Source of the DNA: JALZKA01 sp963753385 | GTDB lineage: Bacteria > Actinomycetota > Thermoleophilia > Solirubrobacterales > 70-9 | Assembly: GCA_963753385.1 (NCBI GenBank) | Contig: CAVWCC010000010.1 | Location: 186,001 to 250,000, forward strand | DNA: 64,000 nucleotides | Reading direction: 5' to 3' | Part shown: piece after piece, positions 1-8,782 of the stretch | How positions within the stretch are numbered: the stretch's first letter is position 1 | Layout of the letters: the number at the start of each line of letters is the position of its first letter | Notes under the pieces: model-generated | Seen by the model: the letters and a program-made list of their open reading frames with translations, nothing else | Databases searched by the model: none | What the model was told of the DNA's origin: nothing | Translations under genes and position numbers: made by a program

Positions 1-11
1 CATTCGGCACT

Positions 12-1284
12 ATGTCAGGGAGGACTGCGCGCGCCGTCCCGCTCGCACTCGCCTGCGGCCTGATCGCCGGGCTCGCAGTCACCCCGGCGGTCGCGGCGCC
101 GGCCACCCTAAAGGGCAAGCTCTACTTCTCCGCCCGAGACGAAGGGCACGGCACGGAGGTCTGGAGGACCGACGGCACCAAGGCCGGGACCAGGTTCGTC
201 GTGGACATCAACAAGGGTGACGACGACGGCTTCCCGGGACCGGACAGCTCCTTCCCCTCCGGATTCGCGCGGCTCGGTGACCACGTCTTCTTCGCCGCCA
301 ACGACGGCGTGAACGGCCTGGAGGTCTGGAAGACCGACGGGACCAAGTCAGGAACGAAACTCTTGAAGGACATCCATCCGGGGGATGACGAGGACCACTC
401 GTTCCCATCGGGGTTCACGCGGCTCGACGGGCGGCTCTACTTCAGCGCGACCGACGGAACCATCGGGTCGGAACTCTGGCGGACGAACGGCACGCGTGCG
501 GGCACCAAGCTCGTGAAGGAGATATTCCCTGGCGCGAACAGCTCGGCGCCGAGCAGCTTCCTGGCACGCGGCGGGCGACTCTACTTCCGAGCCCAGGATC
601 CCGACAGCGGGGCCGAGCCTTGGCGAAGCGACGGAACGAAGCAGGGCACGAAGCAGCTCCACGACATCAATCCCGGGATGCCGAGCTCGCAGCCGTTCGC
701 GTTTACGGCGCTCGGCGATCGCATCGTCTTTCGCGCCGACGACGGCACAAGCGGACCTGAGCCGTGGAAGACGACCGGCAAGCCGGGCAGCGCGAAGCTG
801 GTGAAGGACATCAACCCCGCGGAAGGCTCGGGGCCGGTCGAGTTCACGCGGCTCGACGGCCGGCTCTACTTCGGCGCGGACGACGGGACCCGAGGTTCGG
901 AGCTCTGGCGGACCGACGCCAGCGGCGTGGGGACGAAGCTCGTGAAGAACATCAACCCCGGGTCGGCCGCATCATCGCCCTTCCGCCTCGCGACCATCGC
1001 CGGCCGGGTCTACTTCTCGGCTGACGACGGCAGCCACGGCCGGGAGGTCTGGCGGACGAATGGCCGCGGACCGGGCACGAAGATCCTGCGGGACATCCGA
1101 CCCGGATCGGACAGCTCGATCCCGTGCGCGCTCGTGGGGCTGCGGCGGTCGGCTCCTCTTCGGCGCATACACCCCCGCCAAGGGTTACGAGCCGTGGCGA
1201 AGCGACGGGACCGAAGGCGGGACGAAGCTGCTGAAGGATCTCCGGCCCGGGCCGGACAGCAGCACTCCGTTCGGCTGCGATTGA
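12..1284 (+). CDS. Secreted ELWxxDGT-repeat protein (frameshifted)
   Basis: A signal peptide (about residues 1-28, ending in AVAA) is followed by about eight repeats of roughly 46-50 residues, each with a core such as GTEVWRTDGT, GSELWRTNGT or GYEPWRSDGT and then a D-I-x-P-G segment. This matches the ELWxxDGT family of extracellular beta-propeller-like repeats; the ligand is unknown. The first seven repeats lie in one frame; the eighth is in the next frame. Removing one G from the GGGG run at 1135-1138 joins them and gives a stop at 1284, fourteen bases from the convergent hisC end. The uncorrected frame would run on to 1361 with unrelated sequence, so the break is probably a sequencing error. 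Confidence 0.8.
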
Positions 1285-1297
1285 CGCGAGCCGCGGC

Positions 1298-2396
1298 TCA
1301 GGCCCGGACGGCTTCGGCCAGTGCATCCAGGAAGCGCTGGTTCTGCGCGCGCGTCCCGTAGCTGACGCGGACGTGGCCGGGGCCGCCGAGCGGCGTCCCG
1401 GGCCGGACGACCACGCGCTGCTCGGCGAGCGCCGCCACCACCTCGGCCTCGTCGGCCTCCCCCAGGTCGATCCACGAGAAGTTCGCGTGCGAGTCCGGCG
1501 TGTGGAGCCCGAGCTCGCGCACCCCTTCCTCGACGAACACGCGCTCGACGATCGTGCGCTCGACCCGGCTCGCGACGTCGTCCTGGTGGCGGATCGCCTC
1601 GGCGCCCGCCGCCTGGGCGAGCGCGTTGACCGAGAACGGCTGGCGAACGGCGTCGAGGGCGGCACGGACGCGGGCTGACGTGAGCGCGTAGCCGACCCGC
1701 AACCCCGCGAGGCCGTAGCACTTCGAGAAGGTGCGCAGCACCACGAGGTTCTGGCTCCGGCGCCAGAGGTCGACGCTCTCCTCGGGATCATCGTGGAGCT
1801 GGTACTCGGCGTAGGCCTCGTCGAGGACGACGAACGACGTGGTCTGGCACCGCCTCGACGAACTCGGCGATCCGGGCGATCGGGATGTGAGTGGAGGTGG
1901 GGTTGTTCGGGTTGCAGACGATCACGATCTGGGTCGCGGCGGTGATCTCGGCGAGCATCGCGTCGAGGTCGTGCTCGTCGCCGTCCGTGAGCGGCACCCG
2001 GATCTCGCGCGCGCCCGAGAGCGGGGCGACGTACGGGTAGATCGAGAAGGACGGCCAGGCGTAGACGATCTCGTCGCCCTCCTCGCAGAGCGCCGCCCCG
2101 GCGGCCAGCAGGAACTCGCACGAGCCGTTCGCAACGGCGATCGCGGCCGGGTCGGCGTCGTGCCGTGCCGCGATTCGCTGCCGCAGCAGCGTCGCGGCCG
2201 GATCCGGGTAGCGGTTCATCGCGCCCGCCGTCCGCTCGATCACCGCGAGCACCTCGGGGTGCGGCCCCCAGGGCGACTCGTTCGAGGCGAGCTGGGCGAT
2301 GTCCTCGGACGCGATCGCCTCGGGCGCCTTGCCCGCGGGCACGCCGGCCTTGTAGCCGGGGATCTGGTCCAGCCTGTGTGAGAAGCGGATCGGCAC
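1298..2396 (-). CDS. hisC: HisC-type aminotransferase (frameshifted)
   Basis: This is a PLP-dependent fold-type I aminotransferase of the histidinol-phosphate aminotransferase family. Visible motifs are ASNESPWGPHP near the N-terminus, NPNNPT in the middle and the PLP-lysine segment TFSKCYGLAGLRVGY. The N-terminal two thirds and the C-terminal third are in different frames; deleting one base near 1841-1850 restores EAVPDTSFVVLDEAY. The GTG start at 2396 shares a base with the TAG stop of the chorismate mutase gene upstream, so the two are translationally coupled. Because of that partner, transamination of an aromatic keto acid (prephenate or phenylpyruvate) is a realistic alternative or additional role to histidine synthesis. 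Confidence 0.85.
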
Positions 2397-2776
2397 TATT
2401 GCGCCGAGTGTAGGTCCGCCCGCAGCCGCCTCGTCTCGCCCACGTAGACGTGCTCGGGCTGGTGGTCCGCCGCGGCGTGGTAGTGGGCGAGCACCCGGAT
2501 CACCCGCGGCATCGCCCCCGGGACGTCGATCTCGCGGTTGCAGAGGAGCGGGACCCGGTCGAGCCCCAGCTCGCGCGCGGCGACCGCGGGGAACTCGGCG
2601 TTCAGGTCGTCGGTGGAGGTGAAGATCACGCTGACGAAGCTCGCGGGCTCGAGCTCGTTCCGCTCCATCAGCGCGCCCATCAGCTCGCGGGTCGCAGCCA
2701 GGATCGACTCGGCGTCGTTGCGCGCGGCCTGCGCCGCGCCCCTCACTCCCCATAGGCGCTCAGTCACGGCCCGCAT
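2396..2776 (-). CDS. aroH: Monofunctional chorismate mutase, AroH class
   Basis: The 126-residue product has the length and layout of the Bacillus-type trimeric AroH enzymes that convert chorismate to prephenate for phenylalanine and tyrosine synthesis. The N-terminal arginine of WGVRGA, the STDDLNAEFPA segment, the PLLCNREIDVPGA segment and the arginine of RVIRVLAHY match the active-site layout of that family. It starts inside the end of the pseudouridine synthase gene (17-base overlap) and its stop overlaps the hisC-like start, so the three genes appear to be co-transcribed. Confidence 0.9.
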   Translation of the reverse strand: MRAVTERLWGVRGAAQAARNDAESILAATRELMGALMERNELEPASFVSVIFTSTDDLNAEFPAVAARELGLDRVPLLCNREIDVPGAMPRVIRVLAHYHAAADHQPEHVYVGETRRLRADLHSAQ

Positions 2777-3458
2777 CCTTCCAGAGCTGCTTCACCTCCG
2801 GCGCCCGCAGTCGCCGCGCCTGGCCTTCGGCGAGTCGCGCCAGCCGCAGCGGGCCGAACCCCACGCGGCGCAGGGAGACCACCTCGTTGCCGATCGCCTC
2901 GGCCATGCGCCGGACCTGGCGGTTGCGGCCCTCCCGGATCGTGATCTCGATCCCGCGCTTCCCGGCGCGCCGAACCCGGGCGGGCCGGGTCGGGCCGTCC
3001 TCCAGCCGGACCCCCTTTCGCAGCCGGGTCAGGTCGCGCTCGCTCGGCGCCCGACGCAGCGTCGCCCGGTAGGTCCGCTCCACTCCGTAGCGCGGGTGAG
3101 TGAGCCGGTTCGCGAGCTCACCGTCGTTCGTGAGCAGGATCAGCCCGGTCGAGTCGGCGTCGAGCCGCCCGACCGGGTAGAGGCGGCGCTTCGACGGGAC
3201 CAGCTCGGTCACGGCCTGGCGGGCGCCCGGCTCGCGGGCGGTGGAGACCACGTCGAGCGGCTTGTTGAGCGCCCAGACCTCGTGCGGCTCCGGGCGCACG
3301 CGCTCACCATCGAAGGCGACGCCGCTGCTCCGGTCGACATCGCGGGCTGGATCGGTCACCACCCGGCCGGCCACGGTCACGCGACCGGCGGCGATCATGG
3401 TCTCGGCCTTGCGCCGCGAGGCGACGCCGCAGTGAGCGAGGTACTTGGCGAGGCGCAC
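2760..3458 (-). CDS. 16S/23S rRNA pseudouridine synthase, RsuA/RluB/RluE family
   Basis: An N-terminal S4 RNA-binding domain (residues about 1-60, RLAKYLAHCGVASRRKAE) precedes the pseudouridine synthase catalytic domain with the catalytic aspartate in GRLDADSTGLILLTNDGEL. At 232 residues it has the normal length for the family, which isomerises a single uridine in rRNA. The GTG start at 3458 places the S4 domain at the very N-terminus. In many bacteria this gene follows scpA-scpB; here that pair lies about 2.4 kb away on the same strand, separated by four other genes. Whether the target is 16S or 23S rRNA cannot be decided from the sequence. Confidence 0.9.
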   Translation of the reverse strand: MRLAKYLAHCGVASRRKAETMIAAGRVTVAGRVVTDPARDVDRSSGVAFDGERVRPEPHEVWALNKPLDVVSTAREPGARQAVTELVPSKRRLYPVGRLDADSTGLILLTNDGELANRLTHPRYGVERTYRATLRRAPSERDLTRLRKGVRLEDGPTRPARVRRAGKRGIEITIREGRNRQVRRMAEAIGNEVVSLRRVGFGPLRLARLAEGQARRLRAPEVKQLWKDAGRD

Positions 3459-3515
3459 GACGGGTGACGCTACCGCGCGCTTGCTGCCGCTCTTTGCGCG
3501 TAGCAGGAGCGGGGC

Positions 3516-4055
3516 TTAGCCCGACGGTAGCGGGACGTCGAGAACGACTTCGACGGTATCGCGCACCTTGAGGGCACCCATCATCCCCCGATAGGGCTTG
3601 ATTCCCCACTCGCTCTGGGTGACGGGCAGCGTCCCGCGCACCCGGCCGTCCGCGGTTGCGAGCTCGAAGCTCGCCGTCCGCCTCGTACCCGCGAGCTCGA
3701 GTTCGCCGCGCACGGTCAGTCCACCGGCACCGGGCTCGACCGCAGTCGAGCGGAAGGCAATCGGCCGTCCCCCCAGGACCTTCTCGTCGATGGTCTTGCG
3801 GATGTCGGCACGGTCCCTGTCGGTAAGTGGCTTGATCCCGTGCAACCCCTCGCGCACCTGGAGTGAGTGAGGGTCGGCGTCGAGGTGGACAGCAGAGAGC
3901 GTGCCGTCCTCGCGGACATCGGCCGTCGCCGCCCACTGCCCGACATCGATGATCAGGTCGTGGCCTACCTTCTGCGCGAAGCCCTCTCGGTAGGTGCGTA
4001 CCTGCAGCGTTCCGTTGTCACCGCCGACCCTATGCGTGCCAGCTCGAAACACCAC
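3516..4055 (-). CDS. YceI family protein
   Basis: The 179-residue protein shows the YceI lipocalin-like pattern: an initial strand HRVGGDNGTLQVRTY, a central region of alternating strands, and the conserved end TQSEWGIKPYRGMMGALKV followed by VEVVLDVPLP. YceI proteins form a beta-barrel that binds a polyisoprenoid or other amphiphile. I see no signal peptide, so this copy is probably cytoplasmic, as often in actinobacteria. The start is one of two adjacent GTG codons (4055 or 4052). The DLI segment after KVGHD is also typical of the actinobacterial subgroup. Confidence 0.8.
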   Translation of the reverse strand: MVFRAGTHRVGGDNGTLQVRTYREGFAQKVGHDLIIDVGQWAATADVREDGTLSAVHLDADPHSLQVREGLHGIKPLTDRDRADIRKTIDEKVLGGRPIAFRSTAVEPGAGGLTVRGELELAGTRRTASFELATADGRVRGTLPVTQSEWGIKPYRGMMGALKVRDTVEVVLDVPLPSG

Positions 4056-4076
4056 AAGCGCGATCGTAACGTTGCG

Positions 4077-5393
4077 TCAAGCCCCCGCGGCGCCGAGGCG
4101 TTCGATGTCGTAGTGGAGTGTCAGGAAGCGCTGGCCGGCAAGGTAGAAGCTGTGGTCGGTCCTCAGCTCGCCCTCGGTGACGTAGACGAAGATCCGCTCC
4201 TGGAAATAGAGCAGCTTGAGGACGGTCAGCGCATCTCGCTCGCTGTCGACCGAGCTCAGGTAGTGGCCAGGGAACGCTAGGTCGCTGCGCGAGGTGAGAA
4301 CGAAGTCGTGCTCACCGGTGTTGCACGGCAGGAGCGTGGCGGTGAAGTTGGCACTGGGGATCGGGAAGCCGACGCTCACGTAGCCGCGGTCCTGGTGCCT
4401 GAAGCTGGTGTAGATGCCGACGTAGATGGGCTTGCCGGAGTCCGCGAACGTCCGAATCCAGCCGCGGATGTCGATCTCCTCGCCGCCGTCGAGGGCGATC
4501 GTGTCGATGGTGCTGACCATGCCGCGCTGCGCCTCCTCGATGTTGGAGGGGATCGTCGCCTGGCCGAGCGGCTCCGCGACCACGAGCTTGAAGAGCTCGT
4601 ACCCCGGTTTCATCCAGCGCCGCCACTCAGGGATGATCGAGAGCCGGAAGCGGCTGGTGTGCTCGTAGAACTCGCGGATCAGGGGGTGCACCCGGCTCGG
4701 GTCGAAGGTGGGGCCCTGCAGGCTGTCGAGTGAGGCGAGGATTCCGACGTCGGGTGGGTTGCGGCGGAAGGTGCCCCCGCGCGCCTTCGCGAGCTGCTCG
4801 ACGTAGTCGCCGCCGACATACCTCGAGCGTGCCTCGAAGGGCACGACGTACTGCAGCTCCGAGGCGGGCACCTCCTCGGCCATCACTCGCACCAGCTCAC
4901 GCCCGCGATAGACGATCGCCGCGATCACCCGATAGGTCAGTGCGACCGACGCCGCGACCAGCGCCGGTTCGACATCGCCGTCGAGCGCCTGGAACACGGC
5001 TCCCAGGACGGCGCCGACGAGGAGGCCAAGGAGCGCCTTGCCCGGGCGCAGGCCGAGCAGGCCGATGAGAGCACCGCTGATCAGCGCGGTGAGGAGCGGC
5101 TCGTCGGGACCGTAGATCAGGCCCAGCAGCCAGCCGAACAGAGCCATCAGCAGAGCGCTGCTGAGGATGCGGTACCAGAGCGGCTTCACCTCGGCGGGCC
5201 CCCGACGAAGGCTCGTGATCACCTCTGCCGGCGCGTAGAGCGCGGCGCCGATCAAAGCGCCGAGACCGGCTCCGAGCCCGTCGATCGCGTCGCCGAGCAC
5301 CGCGCCGGATGCGGCGCCGAGGGCCGCGCCCCAGATCACCCCGTCGAGCACCCGCCCGGAGCGGCTTCGCCTGCGTCGGTCCGGTTGCGCCAT
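4077..5393 (-). CDS. Membrane protein of unknown function with soluble C-terminal domain
   Basis: I do not recognise this 438-residue protein. Residues about 15-165 are rich in glycine and alanine and contain several hydrophobic segments (GAALGAASGAVLGDAIDGLG, LLMALFGWLLGLIYG, ALLGLLVGAVLGAVFQAL), so the N-terminal third is membrane-embedded with glycine-zipper character. The remainder is soluble with beta-rich stretches (PIYVGIYTSFRHQDRGYVSV, ATLLPCNTGEHDFVLTS). ATG 5393 is preferred because upstream in-frame sequence is arginine/proline-rich shadow and overlaps the divergent gene at 5449. Confidence 0.6.
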   Translation of the reverse strand: MAQPDRRRRSRSGRVLDGVIWGAALGAASGAVLGDAIDGLGAGLGALIGAALYAPAEVITSLRRGPAEVKPLWYRILSSALLMALFGWLLGLIYGPDEPLLTALISGALIGLLGLRPGKALLGLLVGAVLGAVFQALDGDVEPALVAASVALTYRVIAAIVYRGRELVRVMAEEVPASELQYVVPFEARSRYVGGDYVEQLAKARGGTFRRNPPDVGILASLDSLQGPTFDPSRVHPLIREFYEHTSRFRLSIIPEWRRWMKPGYELFKLVVAEPLGQATIPSNIEEAQRGMVSTIDTIALDGGEEIDIRGWIRTFADSGKPIYVGIYTSFRHQDRGYVSVGFPIPSANFTATLLPCNTGEHDFVLTSRSDLAFPGHYLSSVDSERDALTVLKLLYFQERIFVYVTEGELRTDHSFYLAGQRFLTLHYDIERLGAAGA

Positions 5394-5436
5394 GCCCGCA
5401 GTATCGCTGCGGCCGTGTGGTCGGCGCGTGATCTCG

Positions 5437-5442
5437 TACGAT
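5437..5442 (+). promoter_or_regulatory. Candidate -10 element of a leaderless promoter
   Basis: TACGAT lies only six bases before the ATG at 5449, which has no Shine-Dalgarno sequence. A TANNNT box at this distance is the usual arrangement for leaderless mRNAs in actinobacteria. This is inference from spacing; no clear -35 box is visible. Confidence 0.35.
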
Positions 5443-5448
5443 CGATTA

Positions 5449-5820
5449 ATGGAGGCCCGGGACTTGGCGGTCGGCTTGGCGGGCGGAAGGATCGCCATCG
5501 GCGTCGTGTCGCTTCTGGTGCCAGGACTTGTGGGCCGCGCGATGATTGGCCCTGACGGGGACTCGGACGGGACGCGCCTATTCCTGCGAGTAGTTGGGGC
5601 ACGCGACCTCGCCCTCGGGGTCGGCGTGCTCGTTGCCCTGGACCGCAACGGACCCGTGGGTGGCTGGCTGCGAGCATCGGCCGTGGTGGACGGTCTCGAC
5701 GCGGCCGGATGTCTGCTCGCCCGCCACCACCTTCGCCGGACCGTGTTTCCAGCAGCCGCCGGCGCGGCGACCTCAGGAGCGCTGATCAGCGGCTGGCTGG
5801 CAGGGCGCCTCGACGCATAG
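5449..5820 (+). CDS. Small four-helix membrane protein, DUF4267-like
   Basis: The 123-residue product has about four hydrophobic segments (ARDLAVGLAGGRIAIGVVSL, GARDLALGVGVLVALD, ASAVVDGLDAAGCLLA, TSGALISGWLAG) and the repeated ARDLALG motif seen in small DUF4267-type integral membrane proteins. Function unknown. The ATG at 5449 is chosen over an upstream in-frame ATG at 5392 because the latter overlaps the divergent gene and adds a non-hydrophobic arginine-rich extension. It ends 47 bases from the convergent scpB stop. Confidence 0.6.
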   Translation: MEARDLAVGLAGGRIAIGVVSLLVPGLVGRAMIGPDGDSDGTRLFLRVVGARDLALGVGVLVALDRNGPVGGWLRASAVVDGLDAAGCLLARHHLRRTVFPAAAGAATSGALISGWLAGRLDA

Positions 5821-5866
5821 CGGCGGGTGGACCCGCTGGGATTCGGTCGAAACGCGGGCGCAGCGT

Positions 5867-6442
5867 CTAGGCCGCGCGCTGCTCGCCCGCCTTGAGCAGG
5901 CGCTCGCGCAGGTCCTGCTCGTCCTCGGGCGTCGGGTCGAAGCGGGCCGGATCGGGCAACACGTCGAGCCCGGAGAGGCCGAAGACCCGCTCGAACAGCG
6001 GCGTCGTGCGATAGATCGTCGCGCCGAAGCGCGAGCGCCCGGACTCCTCGATCAGCCCGCGCTCGCAGAGCGTCAGCACCGCGGACTCGCCCGAGACGCC
6101 GCGGATCCGCGAGATCTCCGGTCGTGAGACGGGCTGCAGGTAGGCGACGATCGCGAGCGTCTCGGCCTGCGCCTGGGTGAGCGGCGGAGTCTTCGGCCGC
6201 GAAAGGAGGCGCCGTGCCGCCTCCTCGGCAACGGGGTCCGCCGCAAGTGTCCAGCCGCCCGCGACGTTGCGCAGGACGACGCCCCGCGAGCCCTCGGCGA
6301 AGGCCCCGCCGAGGCCATCAAGCGCGCGCTCGACCTGGGCCTCGGTGGCGTCGGTTGCCTCCACCAGCTCGGCGACGGTGACCGGCTCCGGTGAGAGGAA
6401 CAGAAGCCCCTCGATGATCCGTTCCAACCGCGGCGCTTCCAT
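5867..6442 (-). CDS. scpB: Segregation and condensation protein B
   Basis: ScpB is the winged-helix kleisin-binding subunit of the SMC-ScpAB condensin that organises and segregates the chromosome. The 191-residue product begins LERIIEGLLFLSPEPVTVAE and contains the second winged-helix motif LAIVAYLQPVSRPEISRIRG, which are diagnostic for the family. Its ATG shares one base with the scpA stop (TGATG), so synthesis of the two subunits is coupled. It is the downstream gene of the pair. Confidence 0.95.
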   Translation of the reverse strand: MEAPRLERIIEGLLFLSPEPVTVAELVEATDATEAQVERALDGLGGAFAEGSRGVVLRNVAGGWTLAADPVAEEAARRLLSRPKTPPLTQAQAETLAIVAYLQPVSRPEISRIRGVSGESAVLTLCERGLIEESGRSRFGATIYRTTPLFERVFGLSGLDVLPDPARFDPTPEDEQDLRERLLKAGEQRAA

Positions 6443-7185
6443 CAGGCCGCTTCCTCCTTGGTCTCCGAGCGAGCGGTGATCGTTATCGGGCCGAACAGGT
6501 CCTTCTGCTGCCAGGTCGCCTCGCCGCGTTTGTGCATTTCGAGCAGCGCGAACAGGGTCACGGCCTGGGTCAGGCGGTCCTCCCCGCCGAACGCCTCGTC
6601 GAAGTCAAGCTCGGAGCGACCGTCGAGCAGTTCGCGCAGAACGGCCAGGCGCCGCTCGAGCGAAACCGTCGGGCGGATGTGCGAGGTGTCGGGTGCCACC
6701 GGCATCCGCAGGAGCTCGCCGATCGCCGTGGCGAGCCGCTCGCCGTCGTAGACCGGCCGTGCGGCTTCGAGCGAGATCCGGCGGAGCTCCGGCGGTAGCG
6801 GCGCGCGCCGGTAGAGGTAGCGCCGCCCGTCGGCGAACAGCTCGGCGAGGTGCGCGCCCGCGCCGCGGTAGCGGCGGTACTCCAGCATCCGGGCGAGGAG
6901 CTCCTCGGCGGCCTCCTCGGGCTCGAGCTGCTCCTCGTCGGCCTCCTCCTGCGGCAGCAGCAGCCGCGACTTCAGCTCGAGCAGCGCGGCGATCAGGACC
7001 AGGAACTCGGTCGCGGCCTCGAGGTCGAGCTCGCCCTGCTCGTCGAGGTGGTCGATGTAGGCGACGACGACCTCGCCGAGCTCGACCTCGGCGAGGTTGA
7101 CGCCCTCGCGAAGGACGACCGCCATGAGGAGGTCGAACGGGCCCGCGAAGACGTCGAGCTCGAGATCGAGGTCGGCAACCGGCAC
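6442..7185 (-). CDS. scpA: Segregation and condensation protein A (kleisin)
   Basis: The 247-residue protein starts DLELDVFAGPFDLLMAVVLR and contains FLVLIAALLELKSRLLLP, both characteristic of ScpA, the kleisin that bridges the SMC head domains. An acidic stretch of glutamates follows at about residues 85-100. The C-terminal winged helix (LFALLEMHKRGEATWQQKDL) is complete. The GTG start at 7185 gives the standard N-terminus. It precedes scpB with a one-base overlap. Confidence 0.95.
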   Translation of the reverse strand: MPVADLDLELDVFAGPFDLLMAVVLREGVNLAEVELGEVVVAYIDHLDEQGELDLEAATEFLVLIAALLELKSRLLLPQEEADEEQLEPEEAAEELLARMLEYRRYRGAGAHLAELFADGRRYLYRRAPLPPELRRISLEAARPVYDGERLATAIGELLRMPVAPDTSHIRPTVSLERRLAVLRELLDGRSELDFDEAFGGEDRLTQAVTLFALLEMHKRGEATWQQKDLFGPITITARSETKEEAA

Positions 7186-7215
7186 GAGGAGAGCTTAGGG
7201 GCGCTGTGGGACGGT

Positions 7216-8205
7216 CTAGCGCGGCGCGCCGACGCCCATCGCGTCACGGACGTCCGCGAGCGTCTCCGATGCGTTCGCGCGGGCCTTCTCCGCTCCCTGC
7301 GCCAGGATCGACTCGAGCCCGGGCTGGTCGGCCCGCAGAGCCTCGTACCGCTCACGCACGGGCGCGAGATATGCGACAACGTCGTCGGCCACCGCGGCCT
7401 TGAAGTCGCCGTACCCGGAGCCGTCGAACTCGCGCTCGACCTCCTCGGGCGCAACGCCACGTACCACCGACAGGATCTCGATCAGGTTGGTGATGCCCGG
7501 CTTGTCGGGCGCCCGCCGCACCTCCGACCCCGAGTCGGTGACGCCACTGCGGACCTTCTTGGCCACGACCTCAGGCGGGTCCAGGATGTAGACGGTGCCC
7601 TGCTCGGAGCCGTACGTCGTGGACATTCGCGACTCGGGGTCCTGGAGGTTCATGATCCTCGCCCCGACCTCCGGGTAACGGCCCTCGGGAACGACGAGCA
7701 GCTCACCGAACCGTGCGTTGAAGCGCTCGGCGACATCGCGCATCAGCTCGATGTGCTGGCGCTGGTCGTCGCCGACGGGCACCTCGGTCGCCCGGTGCGC
7801 GAGGACGTCGGCGGCCATCAGCACCGGGTAGAAGAACAGGCCGGCCGAGATGAGCTCGCGCTGCTGCTCGGACTTCTCCTTGAACTGGTGCATCCGGTTC
7901 AGGTCCCCATGGGAGGTCACCGCCCCGAGCAGCCACGAGAGCTCGGCGTGCTCGTGGACGTCGGACTGCCGGAAAAGGATGCAGCGGGAGGGATCGAGCC
8001 CTGCGGCCAGCAGGATCGCGGTGGTGTCGTAGAGGCGTTCGCGCAGCTCGGCGGGGTCGTAGGCGACGGTCAGCGCGTGCAGGTCCACCACGCAGTAGAT
8101 CGCCTCGCCGCGGTCCTGGGCCTCGACGTACTGGCGGATCGCCCCGATGTAGTTGCCCAGGTGCTTGCGCCCGGTGGGCTGGATGCCGCTGAAGGTCCTC
8201 GTCAC
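7216..8205 (-). CDS. trpS: Tryptophanyl-tRNA synthetase
   Basis: This class I synthetase charges tRNA-Trp. The HIGH-like motif is PTGRKHLGNYIG near residue 12 and the KMSKS-equivalent is the divergent SRMSTTYGSEQG, where the usual lysines are replaced; a degenerate KMSKS with a TVYILDPP continuation occurs in a known TrpRS subgroup. The fold signature VDLHALTVAY and GDDQRQHIELMRDVA are also present. GTG 8205 is taken as the start because it places MTRTFSGIQPTG at the N-terminus; the longer in-frame extension has no similarity to TrpRS. Length 329 residues is normal. Confidence 0.92.
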   Translation of the reverse strand: MTRTFSGIQPTGRKHLGNYIGAIRQYVEAQDRGEAIYCVVDLHALTVAYDPAELRERLYDTTAILLAAGLDPSRCILFRQSDVHEHAELSWLLGAVTSHGDLNRMHQFKEKSEQQRELISAGLFFYPVLMAADVLAHRATEVPVGDDQRQHIELMRDVAERFNARFGELLVVPEGRYPEVGARIMNLQDPESRMSTTYGSEQGTVYILDPPEVVAKKVRSGVTDSGSEVRRAPDKPGITNLIEILSVVRGVAPEEVEREFDGSGYGDFKAAVADDVVAYLAPVRERYEALRADQPGLESILAQGAEKARANASETLADVRDAMGVGAPR

Positions 8206-8215
8206 GGCGCTGAAT

Positions 8216-8782
8216 CTATTGGGCAGCCACCCCGGCCTCGCGCAGGGCCTCGTCCCAATCGAGGAAGAACCGCACGCGTGTCGTGAGCCCGCGGCGCGTG
8301 TCGAGGTCGGTGACCGAGCCGTAGCGCTGGGACAGCGCCGCGCCGCTGGCTCGTCCCGCCCCCCGCATTTCGGCGAGGAACACCACCCGGTCGCCCAGGT
8401 CATAGAGGGCGACCGGCTCGTGCTCCAAGCGGCCCCAGTCCTCCGCCCACGCGAGATGGAATCGCTTCACGCCCCCCGGGCCCACGTAGACGTCGTCGGC
8501 TCCCGCCCATGCGGAGGCGCCGCCGCGGCGCGCCATGACGTATTCGATGTCGGGCGCGAAGTTGGCCGTGAAGACCTCCCAGTCCTCGCGATTGAGCGCC
8601 GCGATCGTGCGCTCGACGACGAGCCGAAGCAGGCGGCTTCGGAGCTTCGCTCCCGGCCTGAGCCTGAACGCGAGGCCCAGCAAACCGTCGCCGCCCGGGA
8701 GCCGCCGGAGACGAAGGACGGTTGCGTCGGCGACCGTGCGGTCGGCCCGCGCCGCGGGCGAGAGCTTGATCGGCTCGGTCAC
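8216..8782 (-). CDS. SnoaL-like (NTF2-superfamily) protein
   Basis: The 188-residue product contains a cone-shaped NTF2/SnoaL domain at about residues 55-165: the helix TIAALNREDWEVFTANFAPD, the strand DIEYVMARR, and the later VFLAEMRGAGRASGAALSQR segment. Members include polyketide cyclases, isomerases and ligand-binding proteins, so no reaction is assigned. Its GTG start overlaps the stop of the FetB-like permease gene (GTGA), which places it at the end of that operon. Confidence 0.65.
   Translation of the reverse strand: MTEPIKLSPAARADRTVADATVLRLRRLPGGDGLLGLAFRLRPGAKLRSRLLRLVVERTIAALNREDWEVFTANFAPDIEYVMARRGGASAWAGADDVYVGPGGVKRFHLAWAEDWGRLEHEPVALYDLGDRVVFLAEMRGAGRASGAALSQRYGSVTDLDTRRGLTTRVRFFLDWDEALREAGVAAQ

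Noticed and set aside
4734..5068. Long arginine/proline-rich plus-strand frame
   Set aside because: It is the antisense shadow of the membrane protein gene at 4077-5393 and has no domain character.
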